Shown here: positions 12,649 to 24,009 of the stretch, piece by piece
How positions within the stretch are numbered: position 1 is the stretch's first letter
Layout of the letters: every line of letters starts with the position of its first letter
Assembly (NCBI GenBank): GCA_049999725.1
Contig: JBNGIS010000002.1
Location: 353,789-417,788, forward strand
DNA from: Haplomitrium mnioides
Taxonomy: Eukaryota > Marchantiophyta > Haplomitriopsida > Calobryales
Length of the DNA stretch: 64,000 nt
Reading direction: 5' to 3'
The notes under the pieces: model-generated
Database searches by the model: none
What the model was told of the DNA's origin: nothing
What the model saw: only the letters and a program-made list of their open reading frames with translations
Made by a program: the position numbers and the translations under genes

Positions 12649-14329
12649 TGTGGTTCGGCTAATGGGTAAAAAGGTAACAAAAGAATGGAGAAAAGTCAAG
12701 AAGAAGCGGCAATGCATCTATCAAGAAGCTTCTAGAAATGCAAAAGTAGAGGATTCTCGAGATCATGTAGGTAAGGACAAGACCATCCTATTGGTTGTTC
12801 ATGGATTCTTTTGGATTATACGCTCAGATATTTTGAAGATAATAGAGAAAGCAGCGGGGAAGAAAGGGGATCATCGAGGGAACAACTAGTGGAGGGACAG
12901 ATATCGAAGAGGGGAGTGAGCGCTCGAGGCACGGAAGTTCTACGGTGGAGTTGAAGGAGCTTATAGGTGGCAATCTTGGAAATGGACAGAGGATTATTTG
13001 TTGCTTCTAATTTTCCTCTTCCAAATCCATATCCATTCTTCATTGGGCTGCGGATAATTCCTCGAGACCACTTTCGATAGTGGATAGTATATCACTTCGG
13101 TGATAATTTTCTAACTTCAGTGATGAATTCACCTATTCCAGTACTATTGCCTATTATCACCTATGGGGAGCAATGCGATCTCATGATTTACATTTTGACC
13201 TGATTTGGAGTGGCGTTTTCTTGGGTCTGCTACAACGGATATGTTGGGTAAATGGTGAATAGTCAGTTGCGAATGTTCAAGTGACTTCATCAACTTATCA
13301 AATGATCAAGGGAGAAAATTTTCTTTGCTGTTTCTACCTTATTTGTGCTCTGTTCTACAAAGGCATTTACTTAGAGTTGTTCTTATAACAAGTAAAAATG
13401 AAGTTAACTTTCTTTTAGGAAAAACCCTAAAAGGAAGAGAAGAAGGAGTTCAGTTTCAGGAGGGTTCGAGGAGTTTGTGAGAGGATAAAAAGTTCAAGCA
13501 GGGTAGCGATCAAAAGCTCACACAGAGTAGCATCCCTCTGCACTAAATTTCGAGTCATTTGGAGTTTTACACTCATACTTATGGGCAATTGAAGACGAAG
13601 GGGTCGATTTGAAGATAGATTCACATTTTTGATGATTGCGACGTTGTTACAACGATTCTGGGAGAAAACAGAAAACTATTGGGAAGCTAACAACAGAGGC
13701 TATAGTTTTACATCAAATTTTGATTCATTTGGAGCTGAAATCGATCTGTGAGAGCCGATTGAAGTTGTAGACACATTCTTGAGGTTCTTCGAAATTACTT
13801 TACTTTTGACATTTGAGTTATAACTTGTTTCTGTATGCCAAGAACAGTATATAAGCTGAAACTTTGTGGAAGGCTAGAGTGGATGTGACAAAGTTCTGTA
13901 TGAAATTTCGTGTCAAGATCATCTAAATCAAAAGATTTATTACTCGGGAAAGTTTATGAGTGTTGAATTTGCGGTCTTTGAACTAGCAATTGAGTTTCGA
14001 CTATGGAGAGCACTTCGCTGTGCCTTTCTCACTGAAAAGTTGCACACAGCTTTCTTAGGCAACCTGAATTCCAGATTGAGAGTTACAGATTGAACAACTT
14101 AGTAGAACTTATATTATCCTTGACCGAAATTCGAGTACAAAGGGAGTACAAAAAGCTTACCTTTGCTTTGTGTAAGGGGAATTGAAGCCACCAAGGCAAG
14201 AAGCACTCAATCTTTGCTAAATCTGCTTCATTTCAACACTCTCATCACCAAAGCTTCTACCTTTCACACAACCTTCTCGACATCCATATACCCTGTGTAT
14301 TCCTAGACCTAAATTACTGCCACACGACA
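12649..14329. mobile_element. Solo-LTR-like insertion in copy A
   Basis: A 1,681-bp segment is present in copy A and absent in copy B. It begins TGTGG and ends CGACA (TG...CA) and is flanked on both sides by CCGG (12645-12648 and 14330-14333); copy B has a single CCGG at the matching point. This looks like a clean transposition with a 4-bp duplication. No pol domains are visible. The central part (about 13400-13700) resembles retrotransposon leader or LTR sequence in style. A 144-codon frame entering it at 12455 is not convincing. Confidence 0.6.
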
Positions 14330-14333
14330 CCGG

Positions 14334-15620
14334 TCCCATATCTCTTGAAACTTTTCTCGTGTCTGTTGCTGAAGCTGCATAAAGGACATTCGTTGTCTTA
14401 GAGAGAATTCAGTAAGTGCAACAACACCAACTTTCACACTAGAAGCTGCCTATTCACCTACATGACTGCACTTGGCACATCCGTCCTTTGAGAAATCTTA
14501 TTCCGAGCAACGTCATATTTCCTCAATTGAGCTTCTATATATGCACGTCTTTTCCCTTCTAATTGTCGTCAGGAGTTGAGGCGCTTCCACATGTCTATTT
14601 TCTTGTGAAACCTAAAAAAATCTAGGTGGAGGCTTCTTTTCAAAAGGAATCTCCGCATTATAGTCAATGCCTTTTGCTTCCTCATCTTATGCTTGACATA
14701 TTTACCTTTCCTTTTCTCCACTCTGTTTTAGTCTATTCTTGGGATTTTGTGACTCAAGAGTCTGGACATGAATCGAGAGCGCATACTTGTACTTTTGGAG
14801 GTCTCAGAGCTTCCCCTCCCAAACCTCTTGCAGAATGTGGGAGCTTCTCTCAAATTCACGACGTTCATCAACAAGCCTTTGCGCTAGCAACTCTTTCTAT
14901 TGCTCCTCAATTGTTACCTTCTCTTTGAGTTCGTCCCCCTTCTGAATGAGTTCTAAAACACAACCTTCCAGCTCTTTATGGGATCTTCCACATTCTATTG
15001 CACCTGCAGATCTTTCCCGATTAACCCATTTCTCCACTTTTTTGAATTGTGTTTTAATGGAAAGAGTCGGAGGAGGGCATGTAGCGAGAGCAATTGAGGA
15101 TTTTAGCTTGTTCTTAGTATGAGAAGGGGTATCCGCATGACTCATTGAGAACCTTCGAGGCGTTAAGCTTTGACTGAAAGCTGCACTCGGCATCTGAGGG
15201 GATGTATTTGCAAAGCTTGCTCAGGCTGCCTAGGACTAAAACGAAGTTGATGATGCTGTTGATCCAAATTTTCTTGCTCCTTGATCTTTACTTGTCTCGA
15301 TCAATGTTTCTTGTTTTGTCTTCAACTCCATAGAAACGTTATGATGCTTATTTTTGAAATTCAAAATAGTTGATCTAGAGCTCAAAGCTCTATCAAGAAA
15401 ACTTTGGTTCCTTTCATCCAAATCGCACATGCTTCAATTTCGAGTGGATTTGGATGGTCATCTTGTTGCTTAGCTAAAACTACAACGCTCTTCACTATCA
15501 TACTCGTTATGATCTTGTCTGGAACCATCAATTTGAATGTTCTCAATGGGTCCCGAATGGCAATCTCTTGCACTTTGAGGAAGGGAACTAATGCACTAGA
15601 TAAATGGTCCATGCCACCAT
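14334..15620 (-). pseudogene. Unidentified coiled-coil gene fragment in LTR-like copy A
   Basis: Minus-strand frames read through a charged, probably coiled-coil region. Segments include DHLSSALVPFLKVQEIAI (about 15610-15560) and ELIQKGDELKEKVTIEEQ (about 14955-14900), continuing in another frame to VDERREFERSSH. The last part recurs in copy B at 43132-43365 as KEDKLKEKVIDEEQQKELL and VDERHEFERSSHVLQEV. The open frames are short and shifted. I do not recognise the protein; it may be a further captured host gene piece next to the ATG16/NBR1 pieces, or retroelement-derived. Confidence 0.45.
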
Positions 15621-15719
15621 ATAGACTAATGAGATTTTGATTTTGTGAGCAAGATCTATTGGTGTTGTGAAATTGAAGGGCGTCTAGTGCGTACTCATCA
15701 TCATCGCAAGGTCATCTTC

Positions 15720-16235
15720 ATCCCTCCAAATTGAAGCACACCTTCAAAATGCACCTCCAAAACACTTCTCCAAAATGTGCATGTGCACACCTCCGAAACG
15801 CACATCCAAAGTACCTCCAAAATGCATCCCTAAAATACACTCCTCTACACATGCCCCTGAAATACGCACCTCCGAAAACACACCTCCAAAAATACACACA
15901 TTCACACCTCCGAATTCACTCTGAAGTGCACCTATAAAACATACCTCCAAAGATGCGCACATGCACACCTCCGAATTCACTTCGAAGTGCACCTCCAAAT
16001 TCATTTTGAAATGCACCTACGAATTCACTCCAAAGTGCCTCCAAATTGTGAACCTATCTCTAAAACACACATTAAAAATGCATCCCCGAAATGCACACCT
16101 CTGAAGTGTGCCCCAAGCACACACTAAAAAATTGACACCTCTTAACATGCCTTTGAAACGCGCACCTCCGAAAACACACCTCTGAGTGTACCACCGAGTA
16201 TGCACCTCCAAAGCACATCTCTGCGTGCACATTTT
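15720..16235. repeat. Low-complexity minisatellite, CACCTCCAAAATGCACA-type unit
   Basis: About thirty imperfect copies of a 16-18 bp motif (CACCTCCGAAACGCACA and variants, often with GAATTCA). It lies within LTR-like copy A. It opens several frames on both strands, for example 15731-15937 plus and 15744-16016 minus, which are repeat artefacts rather than genes. The corresponding part of copy B has been deleted. Confidence 0.8.
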
Positions 16236-16842
16236 TGAGTGATACACCACCAACTTATCACTTGTAGCCTCCCAAATTCGACCTCCTTCCCCTGCTGATT
16301 ATTCAAATGTCCCTCCTCCAGCGATTCTAGCGAGCTCTCTAGCGCAATCTTCCTACGAGAAATTTTCCTCCTGGCAAATTTCTCCTCCCTGGCGAAATCC
16401 TTTGTTGCCTTCATCCTTCTCTACTCACGTCCTTGCTCGATTTCTAGCCTCCATGCAACCCCTTCTCGCATTATGCCCGCTCCCTCATCTGCGATATGTC
16501 CAGCCTTGATTTCTTTCTCTTGCTTCAAATCAATCCTCCTCTCGAACCAATCTCCAACATATATCTTAGTCTCACTCGATCCACCCCTCCCTTTGCCAGG
16601 CTTGGTGCGATTCAATTTCTCCAGCCAATCGATCCACCTTCTCTTTCCCTACTCTATTTGAATCGATTCTCTCCCCATCGCGAACTTCTCCAACTCAAAT
16701 TTTGTGAGCCCCCTTTGTTTGATCTTCTTGTGCCTCTCGATTGCTTCAAGCCTGCATCTTGATCGCTCAATCCCCCTCGCATATAGATTATTTTCCTTTC
16801 AATCAATGTAGTTTGAGGTAGCCAATTAAAAAGGAAGTTAAT
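16236..16842. other. Part of LTR-like copy A without recognised gene
   Basis: Pyrimidine-rich plus strand with short open frames on both strands, none with a recognised motif. It ends at the TTAAT target site of the chromovirus (16838-16842). Confidence 0.5.
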
Positions 16843-17362
16843 TGTAACTCTACATACATATATTGCACACAAAAAATTATCACAAGCACAACACATACAA
16901 GAGTAGCGTATAAAGAACTTCAAGAACCCACAAGGTAAGAGATGCCCAACAAGGCACTCCCCCTTCTTTATAGACTAAGTGAAAATCACTTTGCTCACAT
17001 AGGTGGCAAAACTCCATTGGTTCATTTTCTATCCTCCTCTAATTGGACCACCCTTTACTTTTATTCTCCTTCTGGCACATGTCCTTATCTTTAAAACCTT
17101 CCATTTCTCTTTAGTTCTTCTTCTGCCACATGTCCTTAACTTAGAACCTTCTATTTGCTTTAATCCTTTGTTTGTCATGTGTACTTATCCTCTTCTAAAG
17201 TAGCCTTTCTTTCACTTTAGTTCATTGACTTTCTCTCCTCTTGCCACTTGTCACTATCTCTATAATAGCACTCGCTTTTTGACACTCTAACTTAGTAGTA
17301 GCTTTCTAAATCTAGTTCTCTCTATTTTTAGTTGTTGCTTACTAAAGTTAGTGACCGTTACA
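16843..17362 (-). repeat. Chromovirus 3' LTR
   Basis: Starts TGTAACTCTACATACATA and ends GTGACCGTTACA on the plus strand. It is 29 bp shorter than the other LTR because one of two closely spaced ATTGGACCACC repeats with the intervening sequence is missing, consistent with slippage or recombination between short direct repeats. Confidence 0.92.
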
Positions 17363-17377
17363 ATCCTCTCCCCTTCT
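17363..17377 (-). other. Chromovirus polypurine tract
   Basis: Minus-strand AGAAGGGGAGAGGAT abuts the 3' LTR, the normal site for plus-strand DNA priming. Confidence 0.8.
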
Positions 17378-17429
17378 AAGAAGCAACGTCCTTGTTGCAA
17401 GTAAGAGAGGTCTCAAAAGATTGAACAAG

Positions 17430-18680
17430 CGCAAATGCGTTAGCCAAATTCTCCAAGGGCTCTTAAATAGCTTCATAAGGTGGGTAACCTTTCTAACAAA
17501 CCAAATATTTGACAATCTCACGATGGTCACAACACCGTGTGCATTTCTTCAAGAGTTGTTCCACCTCAAACTCTTCATGACCATCAAGAAGTTCAGGTGG
17601 TGGAGAGGGTTCTTGGGTACTTGTAAAAGAGGAAAAACAAAGAACAAAATCCCGTAATAAAGAGATATGAAAGGCTGGATGAATCTTCATGTGAGAGGGT
17701 AAATCCAACTGATATATCACTTCACCAATACGACTAGAGATAGAAAAAGGGCCAAGAAAGCAAGCGCTAAGCTTGCAAGAATGAAGCAAAGGAAGATTGG
17801 AATGGATAGCCAAACTTGGTCACCTACAGCAAAAGTCACCTCCCGACGATGAGCATTCGTATATTTTTTTGCCAATTACGAGCCACTGCAAGGTTTTTCT
17901 TGGCTTGTCTAATGTCGTGGTGTAGACAATGAAGAAAATCATCAACAATTGGACTCTTAGAGGTGGGCGGTGATACTGAATGAAGACTAGATATTGTGGT
18001 TGGATGCTCACTCTCCATAAAAAAAGAAAGATATGGCTCTTGTAGAGCTGTTGATAGAGTTATTGTAAGAAAACTCTACAAGGGGTAGTAGCCAATCCCA
18101 TTCCGTTTGTTCTTCCAAGGTAAATGCTTACAACATATCTACAATTGTACAATTGGCCCGTTCAGTTTGACCATCAAATTCAGAGTGGTAGGCAGTAGAC
18201 ATAGCCAATTTGGTTTTTAATACACCAAATATTGTGCGCCAAAACATGTTAGTGAATTAAGTCCCGCGATAAAAAATAATGAATTTAGAAAGACCATGAT
18301 GAGAGCACACTGCTTCCAAATAAATGCGAGCTAACTCAAAGGTTGTCACTGACTTGGTCGTTGGACAAAAATGGATCATTTTACTGAGTTTGTCCACAAA
18401 AGCAACAATAGCGTTATAACCTATAGAAGTACATGGTAACTCGTATATAATATCCATACTCACATGTTCCCATCGTCGATTGGGGATGGGAAGTGGTTGT
18501 AATAAGTCTCTATGCTTAAGATTGGTAGATTTGTTCTGTTGACAAGCCAAACAACTCCAAACATATGCCTCCACATCTTGGTGCATCTTAGGCCAACAAT
18601 AAACACGTTGAAGATTGTCCAATGTCTTCTCGATTCCAACATATCCACCAATAGTAGAATCATATGCTTCATGCAAAACT
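17430..18680 (-). pseudogene. Chromovirus integrase and chromodomain
   Basis: Minus-strand frame 18676-18257 holds the zinc-binding region (GGYVGIEKTLDNLQRVYCWP, then CLACQQNKS) and the start of the core (WEHVSMDIIYELP, FVDKLSKMIHF). After a broken stretch, 17813-17493 gives the integrase C-terminal module (FLGPFSISSRIGEVIYQLDL, HPAFHISLLRDF). It then gives the chromodomain start DGHEEFEVEQLLKKCT, continuing into KYLVC near 17494. A chromodomain after integrase defines chromoviruses; it is known to bind histone marks and guide insertion. Stops break the frame throughout. Confidence 0.85.
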
Positions 18681-18849
18681 TCAGATCAAAACGTAGTATT
18701 ATTAGGGACCCACACCTTGTTTTAGAAGAAAATCAAACCTCATACCATTTTTACCAACTTCTTTTGTTGTGCAACAATGATCTCTTCATCTTCCTTGACT
18801 ACAACCAACATTTTTTACCACCATGTAGGATGTATAGCAACTTCTGACA

Positions 18850-20090
18850 AGATGTTGAGTTGAGGCATGCTAGTCAAAGCATCTGCAATTTGTCATTTTC
18901 CTTCCACATACACCATCTTCACATGAAAGCATTGTGGCCACTTAGCCCATTAAATCTGCCTTTTGAAAAGCTCTTTCTGCGTTTTAAGATAGAGTAGAGG
19001 TTTATGATCGGTCTCAACAATAAACTCATTGTCTCCAAGATAATGCTTCCAATGCTTGGTGGATAACACGATCGCTAGCTCCTCTCGCTCCGTGGTATAA
19101 TAATTTTTCTCTGCGTCACTTAACTTTCTGGAGAAGAAAGCAATAGGATGCCAGCTATCCTCCCATGTTGCAAAACCCTGCTTATAGCTTTTCTCAATGG
19201 ATCAACTAAAAGTTTTATTGGTCATTTAGAGTCATACCATTTGAGAATAAGAGCATGAAGAAGTGATTTCTTCAATGCTTGGAATGACAATTCTTTTGCG
19301 GCTCCCTACGTTCATGTAAGATTTTTCTTGAGCAAATTGGTCAATGGTTCTCCTGATTGTGCAAATCCTTTCACAAATTGACGATAAAACCCAATTAGCC
19401 CCAAAAATCCTCGTAGTTGTGTTTGATCACTAGGAGCTTCCCATTTTTTTAATGGCCTCCACTTTCTCATCTATGACCTGAATTCTTGCTGCACTCACCC
19501 AATAGCCTAAGTAATCAATCTCTCTTTTGCCAATTTCATATTTTGACATCTTAACATATAGTTTGTGGCCCAAAGTATCTTCAATACTATTAGAAGGTGT
19601 TGTTGATGCTCATGAAGATTTTTGCTATAAATAAGAATGTCATCCAAGAAAACAATAACAAACTTATCTAGAAAAGATCAAAAAATATCATTCATTAGGC
19701 CCACAAAAGTTGTAGGAGCATTAGTTAATCCAAATGGCATAACGAGATATTCAAAATTCCCATATCGACTTTGAAATGTTGTCTTCTGCATGTCACCCTC
19801 TGCAATTCGAATTTGGTTGTATCCACTTTTCAAATCCAACTTGGTAAAGTATTTTGCTCCTTGAAGTTGATCAAATAAATCATCCATTCTTGGTAATAGA
19901 TATTTATTTTTCACTGTTTGTTGGTTGAGAGCCCAGTAGTCGATACACATCCTCATACTCACGTCTTTCTTTTTCACGAATAACACTAGTGCACCATAAG
20001 GAGAGATGCTTGGTTGAATAAATCCTTTCTCCAATAGTTTAGCAATTTGAGTTTTGCATTCTTCCAATTCATGAGGAAGCAAACGATATG
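18850..20090 (-). pseudogene. Chromovirus reverse transcriptase / RNase H
   Basis: The minus frame 20082-19678 contains classic Ty3/gypsy RT blocks: [50 protein letters not shown]. The next frame carries the catalytic box as VFLDDILIYSK near 19660-19630 (FLDD in place of the common YxDD). RNase H remnants continue to about 18850. Several stops and frameshifts abolish function. Confidence 0.85.
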
Positions 20091-20299
20091 ATGCCTTGCA
20101 CGGTGGAGTATGAGACCTTTATGCTTGGAGTCCTCTTTATCACCTTCAACCTCACGTATGAGTCCCAAAAATACCACATCTTGTCTTTTTATTGATTTTG
20201 CTCCAATCACATATAGAGGTAGTTTCCTTGAATAAGATTGTACACAATCTCCCCAAGTCTTCCATTGAGGTATTATGAGGCTCTTCTTTCGCGAGTCCA

Positions 20300-20669
20300 C
20301 TTGCAGTTTATGTCTTCTCAACCACTTCATTCCCAAAATGGCATCATATCTTGCTAATGTTGTGATCTTCCATTCAAGCTCTTCTTGATGGTTGCTTATA
20401 TGTAAAGATATACTTTGAGACAATCTTCCAATTGGCTTGCTTTGTCTGTTTGCCATTTCAACTACCTTGTGCTCTTCTTCCTCAAGGGGTAACTTCAACT
20501 TTAGTGCCATTACTCGTGATAAATAATTTTCTTCTGCTCCAAAATTCACCAAAACCTTTATTGGAAATCCTTCCATCCACCCATCAACTATAATTAGTCC
20601 TCCATTTTTTTGTTTTTCTACTTGACATATTCGACTTTGTTGACTTTTTCCCTCGCCTTTCTTCTTCAT
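20300..20669 (-). pseudogene. Chromovirus aspartic protease
   Basis: Frame 20669-19986 contains VLVNFGAEENYLS where gypsy proteases normally have a D-S/T-G active site, and later ILGMKWLRRH (the usual ILGM-WL motif). The Asp-to-Asn change at the active site would inactivate the enzyme unless it is compensated. Confidence 0.8.
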
Positions 20670-20789
20670 CCCAGCAAAATCATGAGGTCTTTTTACTAGT
20701 GCTTATTGTTTCCTTGACATTCTTGGTCTCCGTCATTGTTGATATTGTGAAGAGGTCGTTGAAACACTCGCCTTTGATTGCGTCGTATC

Positions 20790-21600
20790 GCTCTGCAATT
20801 TGGTGCAATGTGTCCTATTCAGCCACAATTGTAGCATATTCTAGTTTCTTGCCTCTCTTCCATCCTCCTATCTGTAGCAATATATAGCCTTTCTTGCTGG
20901 TGATTTGGGTGATTGAAGTCTCTTCTTCTTATGTTTCCTAGCTCCATAGGTGTGGGGCCATAATTCCCTCCTGTTTGCACAATCTCTAGTGTTCCTTCAA
21001 TTCTCTACGCAAACAATATGGCTTCATTAACATCTTTTAGGTTGTGCATCATGACTTCCCCTTGAATCTTTCTCTTCAATCCTTGTAGAAACTTGTCAAG
21101 GGCCTTGACTGAACTCATATCCTTGATTTGAGCTTGTATGCTCCGAAACTCTTCAATATACCTTGCTACACTTCCTTGTTGCTCTAACTCCCAAAGCTTG
21201 GTTCTTGCAGTTAGAATAGAGTCTACGACTTTGAAGTTTTGTAGTAAACTTTCTTTTAAAGCGCTCCACAACAGTTGTTCTCCTCATGCATTTTTCTGCT
21301 GCTCCCATCCTTGTAGCCAAATGGATGCATACTCAGTTAAAAATAACCTTGCAAATAATCCTTTCTCCAAATCCAAAGCATGCAGATAGTATGACATGTG
21401 AACATCCATTCAATAAACCCACCCTTCTACACACCAACCATGCGACTTCCTCTATAAGACTCTACTTTACACCACTTGCTCATCTTTTGTAGCAATGTTT
21501 CTTGACTTCCTTCTCCATTCTCTTATTGTAGTCACATTTTCACCATTTCTCCCATCAGCATGTTTGTTTGCTATTGACTTGCTATAAGGGCTGCTTGAAG
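20790..21600 (-). pseudogene. Chromovirus Gag with zinc knuckle
   Basis: Frame 21271-21005 reads VARYIEEFRSIQAQIKDMSS and KFLQGLKRKIQGEVM, typical of the retrotransposon Gag domain. Downstream (about 20842-20798) a CX2CX4HX4C knuckle is visible as CYNCG, a TGA stop, then IGHIAPNC. The stop inside the knuckle shows decay. Confidence 0.75.
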
Positions 21601-22307
21601 CTTTTCCAACTTGGCCATCATCCAAGCTCCTTCTTCCAGATTGCTAGAGTTTGCCTCCATGGTTTTTCTTTCACAACTTAGCTACGAGTGACTTATACAA
21701 AAACAAATATATACACATTCCAATTATATGTAATAGGTAAAATAAAAGGTTTAATTGAGGCTAGCACTAACTCACAAAACCTCTTTCCAAACTAACGAAC
21801 AAGAAAATCTTGCTACGTTTGTTTGGACGTTACACGAATAGAAATATGGCACTTGGAGTTGAATTGGTCTAGAGGAGCTTGGTTCAAATCCATTTTCTAC
21901 CTACCATAAAACATAAATAAAGCACTCCCACGTAGCACCATTGTTTACTACATGTAAGATAATAGGCTCTCTTGATTCCATTACAAAAACCATAAAATTA
22001 TCTCTAAAATTATACACTAAAATTTGACAAAAGAAATGTTTGTCAATGTTAAACACACAAATATTAAATGGATTCAATAGAGGAATTCCAAGAGGTACAA
22101 ATGCTCCTCTATCCAGTAGCTATCATAGCATTAAGTCAAACTTCTTATCTTCATTCATAAAGGATGGAATATCTGTTATCTTTTATTCATGAAAACTTGA
22201 AAGTTTGACTCTCTTGGAGTTCATGCAAAGTGGAGATTCCACTACTTCAAGAGGTCTTCAGTGCTTCTCCAAAGAAAGGTAATCCACACTTCTTTGGAGA
22301 AGACCAA

Positions 22308-22319
22308 GCTCTGATACCA
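22308..22319 (-). other. Chromovirus primer binding site
   Basis: TGGTATCAGAGC on the minus strand, one base from the 5' LTR, complementary to the 3' end of initiator methionine tRNA. The nearby copia element uses the same primer sequence. Confidence 0.85.
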
Positions 22320-22320
22320 T

Positions 22321-22869
22321 TGTAACTCTACACACATACATTGCACACCAAAAATTAGCACAAGCAAAACACATACAAGAGTAGCATAAAAAGAACTTCA
22401 AGAACCCAGAAGGTGAGAGATGCCCAACAAGGCACTCTCCCTTCTTTATATACTAAGTGAAAATCACTTTACTTACATAGGTGGCGAAACTCCATTGGTT
22501 CCTTTTGTATCCTCCTCTAATTGGACCACCATTTTTCTTCTTTCATTGATTGGACCACCCTTTACATTTATTCTCCTTTTGCCACGTGTCCTTATGTTTA
22601 GAACCTTTCATTTCTCTTTAGTTCTTCTTTTGCCACATGTCCTTATCTTAGAACCTTCTATTTGCTTTAATTCTTTGCTTGCCACATGTTCTTATACTCT
22701 TCTAAAGTAGCCTTACTTTCACTTTAATTCATTGACTTTCTCTCCTCTTGCCACGTGTCACTCTCTCTATAATAGCACTTGCTTTTTGACACTCTAACTT
22801 AGTAATAGCTTTCTAGATCTAGTTCTATCTATTTTTAGTTGTTGCTTACTAAAGTTAGTGACTATTACA
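22321..22869 (-). repeat. Chromovirus 5' LTR
   Basis: 549 bp, TGTAACTCTACACACATACA to AGTGACTATTACA on the plus strand. It contains the extra 29 bp (around 22530-22560) missing from the other LTR. Confidence 0.92.
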
Positions 22870-22874
22870 TTAAT

Positions 22875-23790
22875 CCACTACCATGCTTAAAACTGTCTAC
22901 TTCATCCATGCGGTCAATGCACTCAATGTGAAACCTACGTAACACATTGGTAGCCGCAACTTCATGATTTCCTCGAGTCACATAAACATGTCCGATTATT
23001 CGATCTTCAATGCCAAGAGAAGTGTAATTGTCTCCAAATGGACAATGCCTATGCATGTTCTGTACTGCTTGAGTGTTAATTTCATTCAAGGTATCTAAAT
23101 CATTATCTTATGAATCAAACTTGGCTCACAAAGCAAGCTTCTTGAGCCTCCTCTCCTCTGCTTCATTAGTAGAATTTGCTTGTACACTTGTGGAGGTCAA
23201 CTGTTCTTTCCTTCCTCCCATGCCCTTGGCAAGCAACCTTCCCCCTTGATTCACGCTATTGCTAAAATTCTTGAAAGCTTTCTTCGAATATGATAGCATG
23301 TGTGTCCACGATTTACAATCTCCAATTCCAGCAATCAACTAATTCTGCATCTTTAACACACCAGCATAGATTTTTTCCCATTTGACAAGTTGCAGAATCC
23401 TATTGGTTTTCATGGCTTTTGCCCCAATATATTTCATAATTCATCTACTCACTATATTCCTTGCGTCTAAACAATTGGCTTTGACAAGGCTGCAGAACCC
23501 AACAATATGCGTTGAGCACCAATCGCCATCTGATCCACTCTTTCCCATATTCAAGCCTGTCGCGCGTTTTATAGTTGAATGTGAAGAATTGCCAAGAGGA
23601 AGGGCAAGATGCAAATATCTTTCCATTGTGAACTATGGCTTGGTGAATTGCTTCCATTTGGGCCACAATCACCATTGGAACTCTTCCCAACCAAGAATTG
23701 CATACACCTCCCTATTTCTCGGCTGAATCTTTGAGAATCAAGTGGATCTGGCCCTGGAAAAGATCCACCTTCCCATTCACAAGCCACGGT
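22875..23790 (-). pseudogene. Unidentified gene fragment in LTR-like copy A
   Basis: A minus-strand reading direction stays mostly open over about 900 bp with few stops. Segments include FTMERYLHLALPLGNSSHS, SYSKKAFKNFSNSVNQGG, KGMGGRKEQLTSTSVQAN and HCPFGDNYTSLGIEDRIIG. I do not recognise the family. It lies downstream, in the minus-strand sense, of the NBR1 piece and has no counterpart in copy B because that part was deleted there. It could be a third captured host gene. Confidence 0.45.
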
Positions 23791-24009
23791 CGAGGTTAAG
23801 TGCCACTAATCCTCTTGAACAACAAAATGTACACCATCCTCCACGCCATGAGTCATGTGCTCAATCCCCCTCTATCTCCTCTCGTGATTCATCCTGCTCC
23901 AACATCCATGTGATTCAAATTCATGTCCTCCCTTCCTCTATGAATTGAATTTGCCTCCTTTGTTCGCAATCTGCCCAACTCAAATTTAATTGCCTCCTTT
24001 TTTCATGAT

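Larger units (their letters stand above)
16843..22869 (-). mobile_element. Full-length Ty3/gypsy chromovirus, decayed, minus strand
   Basis: Complete structure: LTRs at 16843-17362 (520 bp) and 22321-22869 (549 bp), both with TG...CA ends on either strand, flanked by the 5-bp target duplication TTAAT (16838-16842 and 22870-22874). The primer binding site TGGTATCAGAGC lies one base inside the right LTR (minus strand, about 22308-22319) and the polypurine tract AGAAGGGGAGAGGAT inside the left one (17363-17377). The order gag, protease, RT, RNase H, integrase, chromodomain runs from high to low coordinates. Frames are broken many times. The insertion is in copy A but not copy B, so it postdates the large gypsy. 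The LTRs differ at roughly 9% of sites over the first 135 bp by eye. Confidence 0.92.

Noticed and set aside
12455-12889. 144-codon plus-strand frame
   Set aside because: It crosses the junction between LTR-like copy A and the solo-LTR-like insert, so it is not an evolutionary unit.
15731-16414. His/Lys-rich plus and Gly/Cys-rich minus frames
   Set aside because: Translations of the CACCTCC-type minisatellite.
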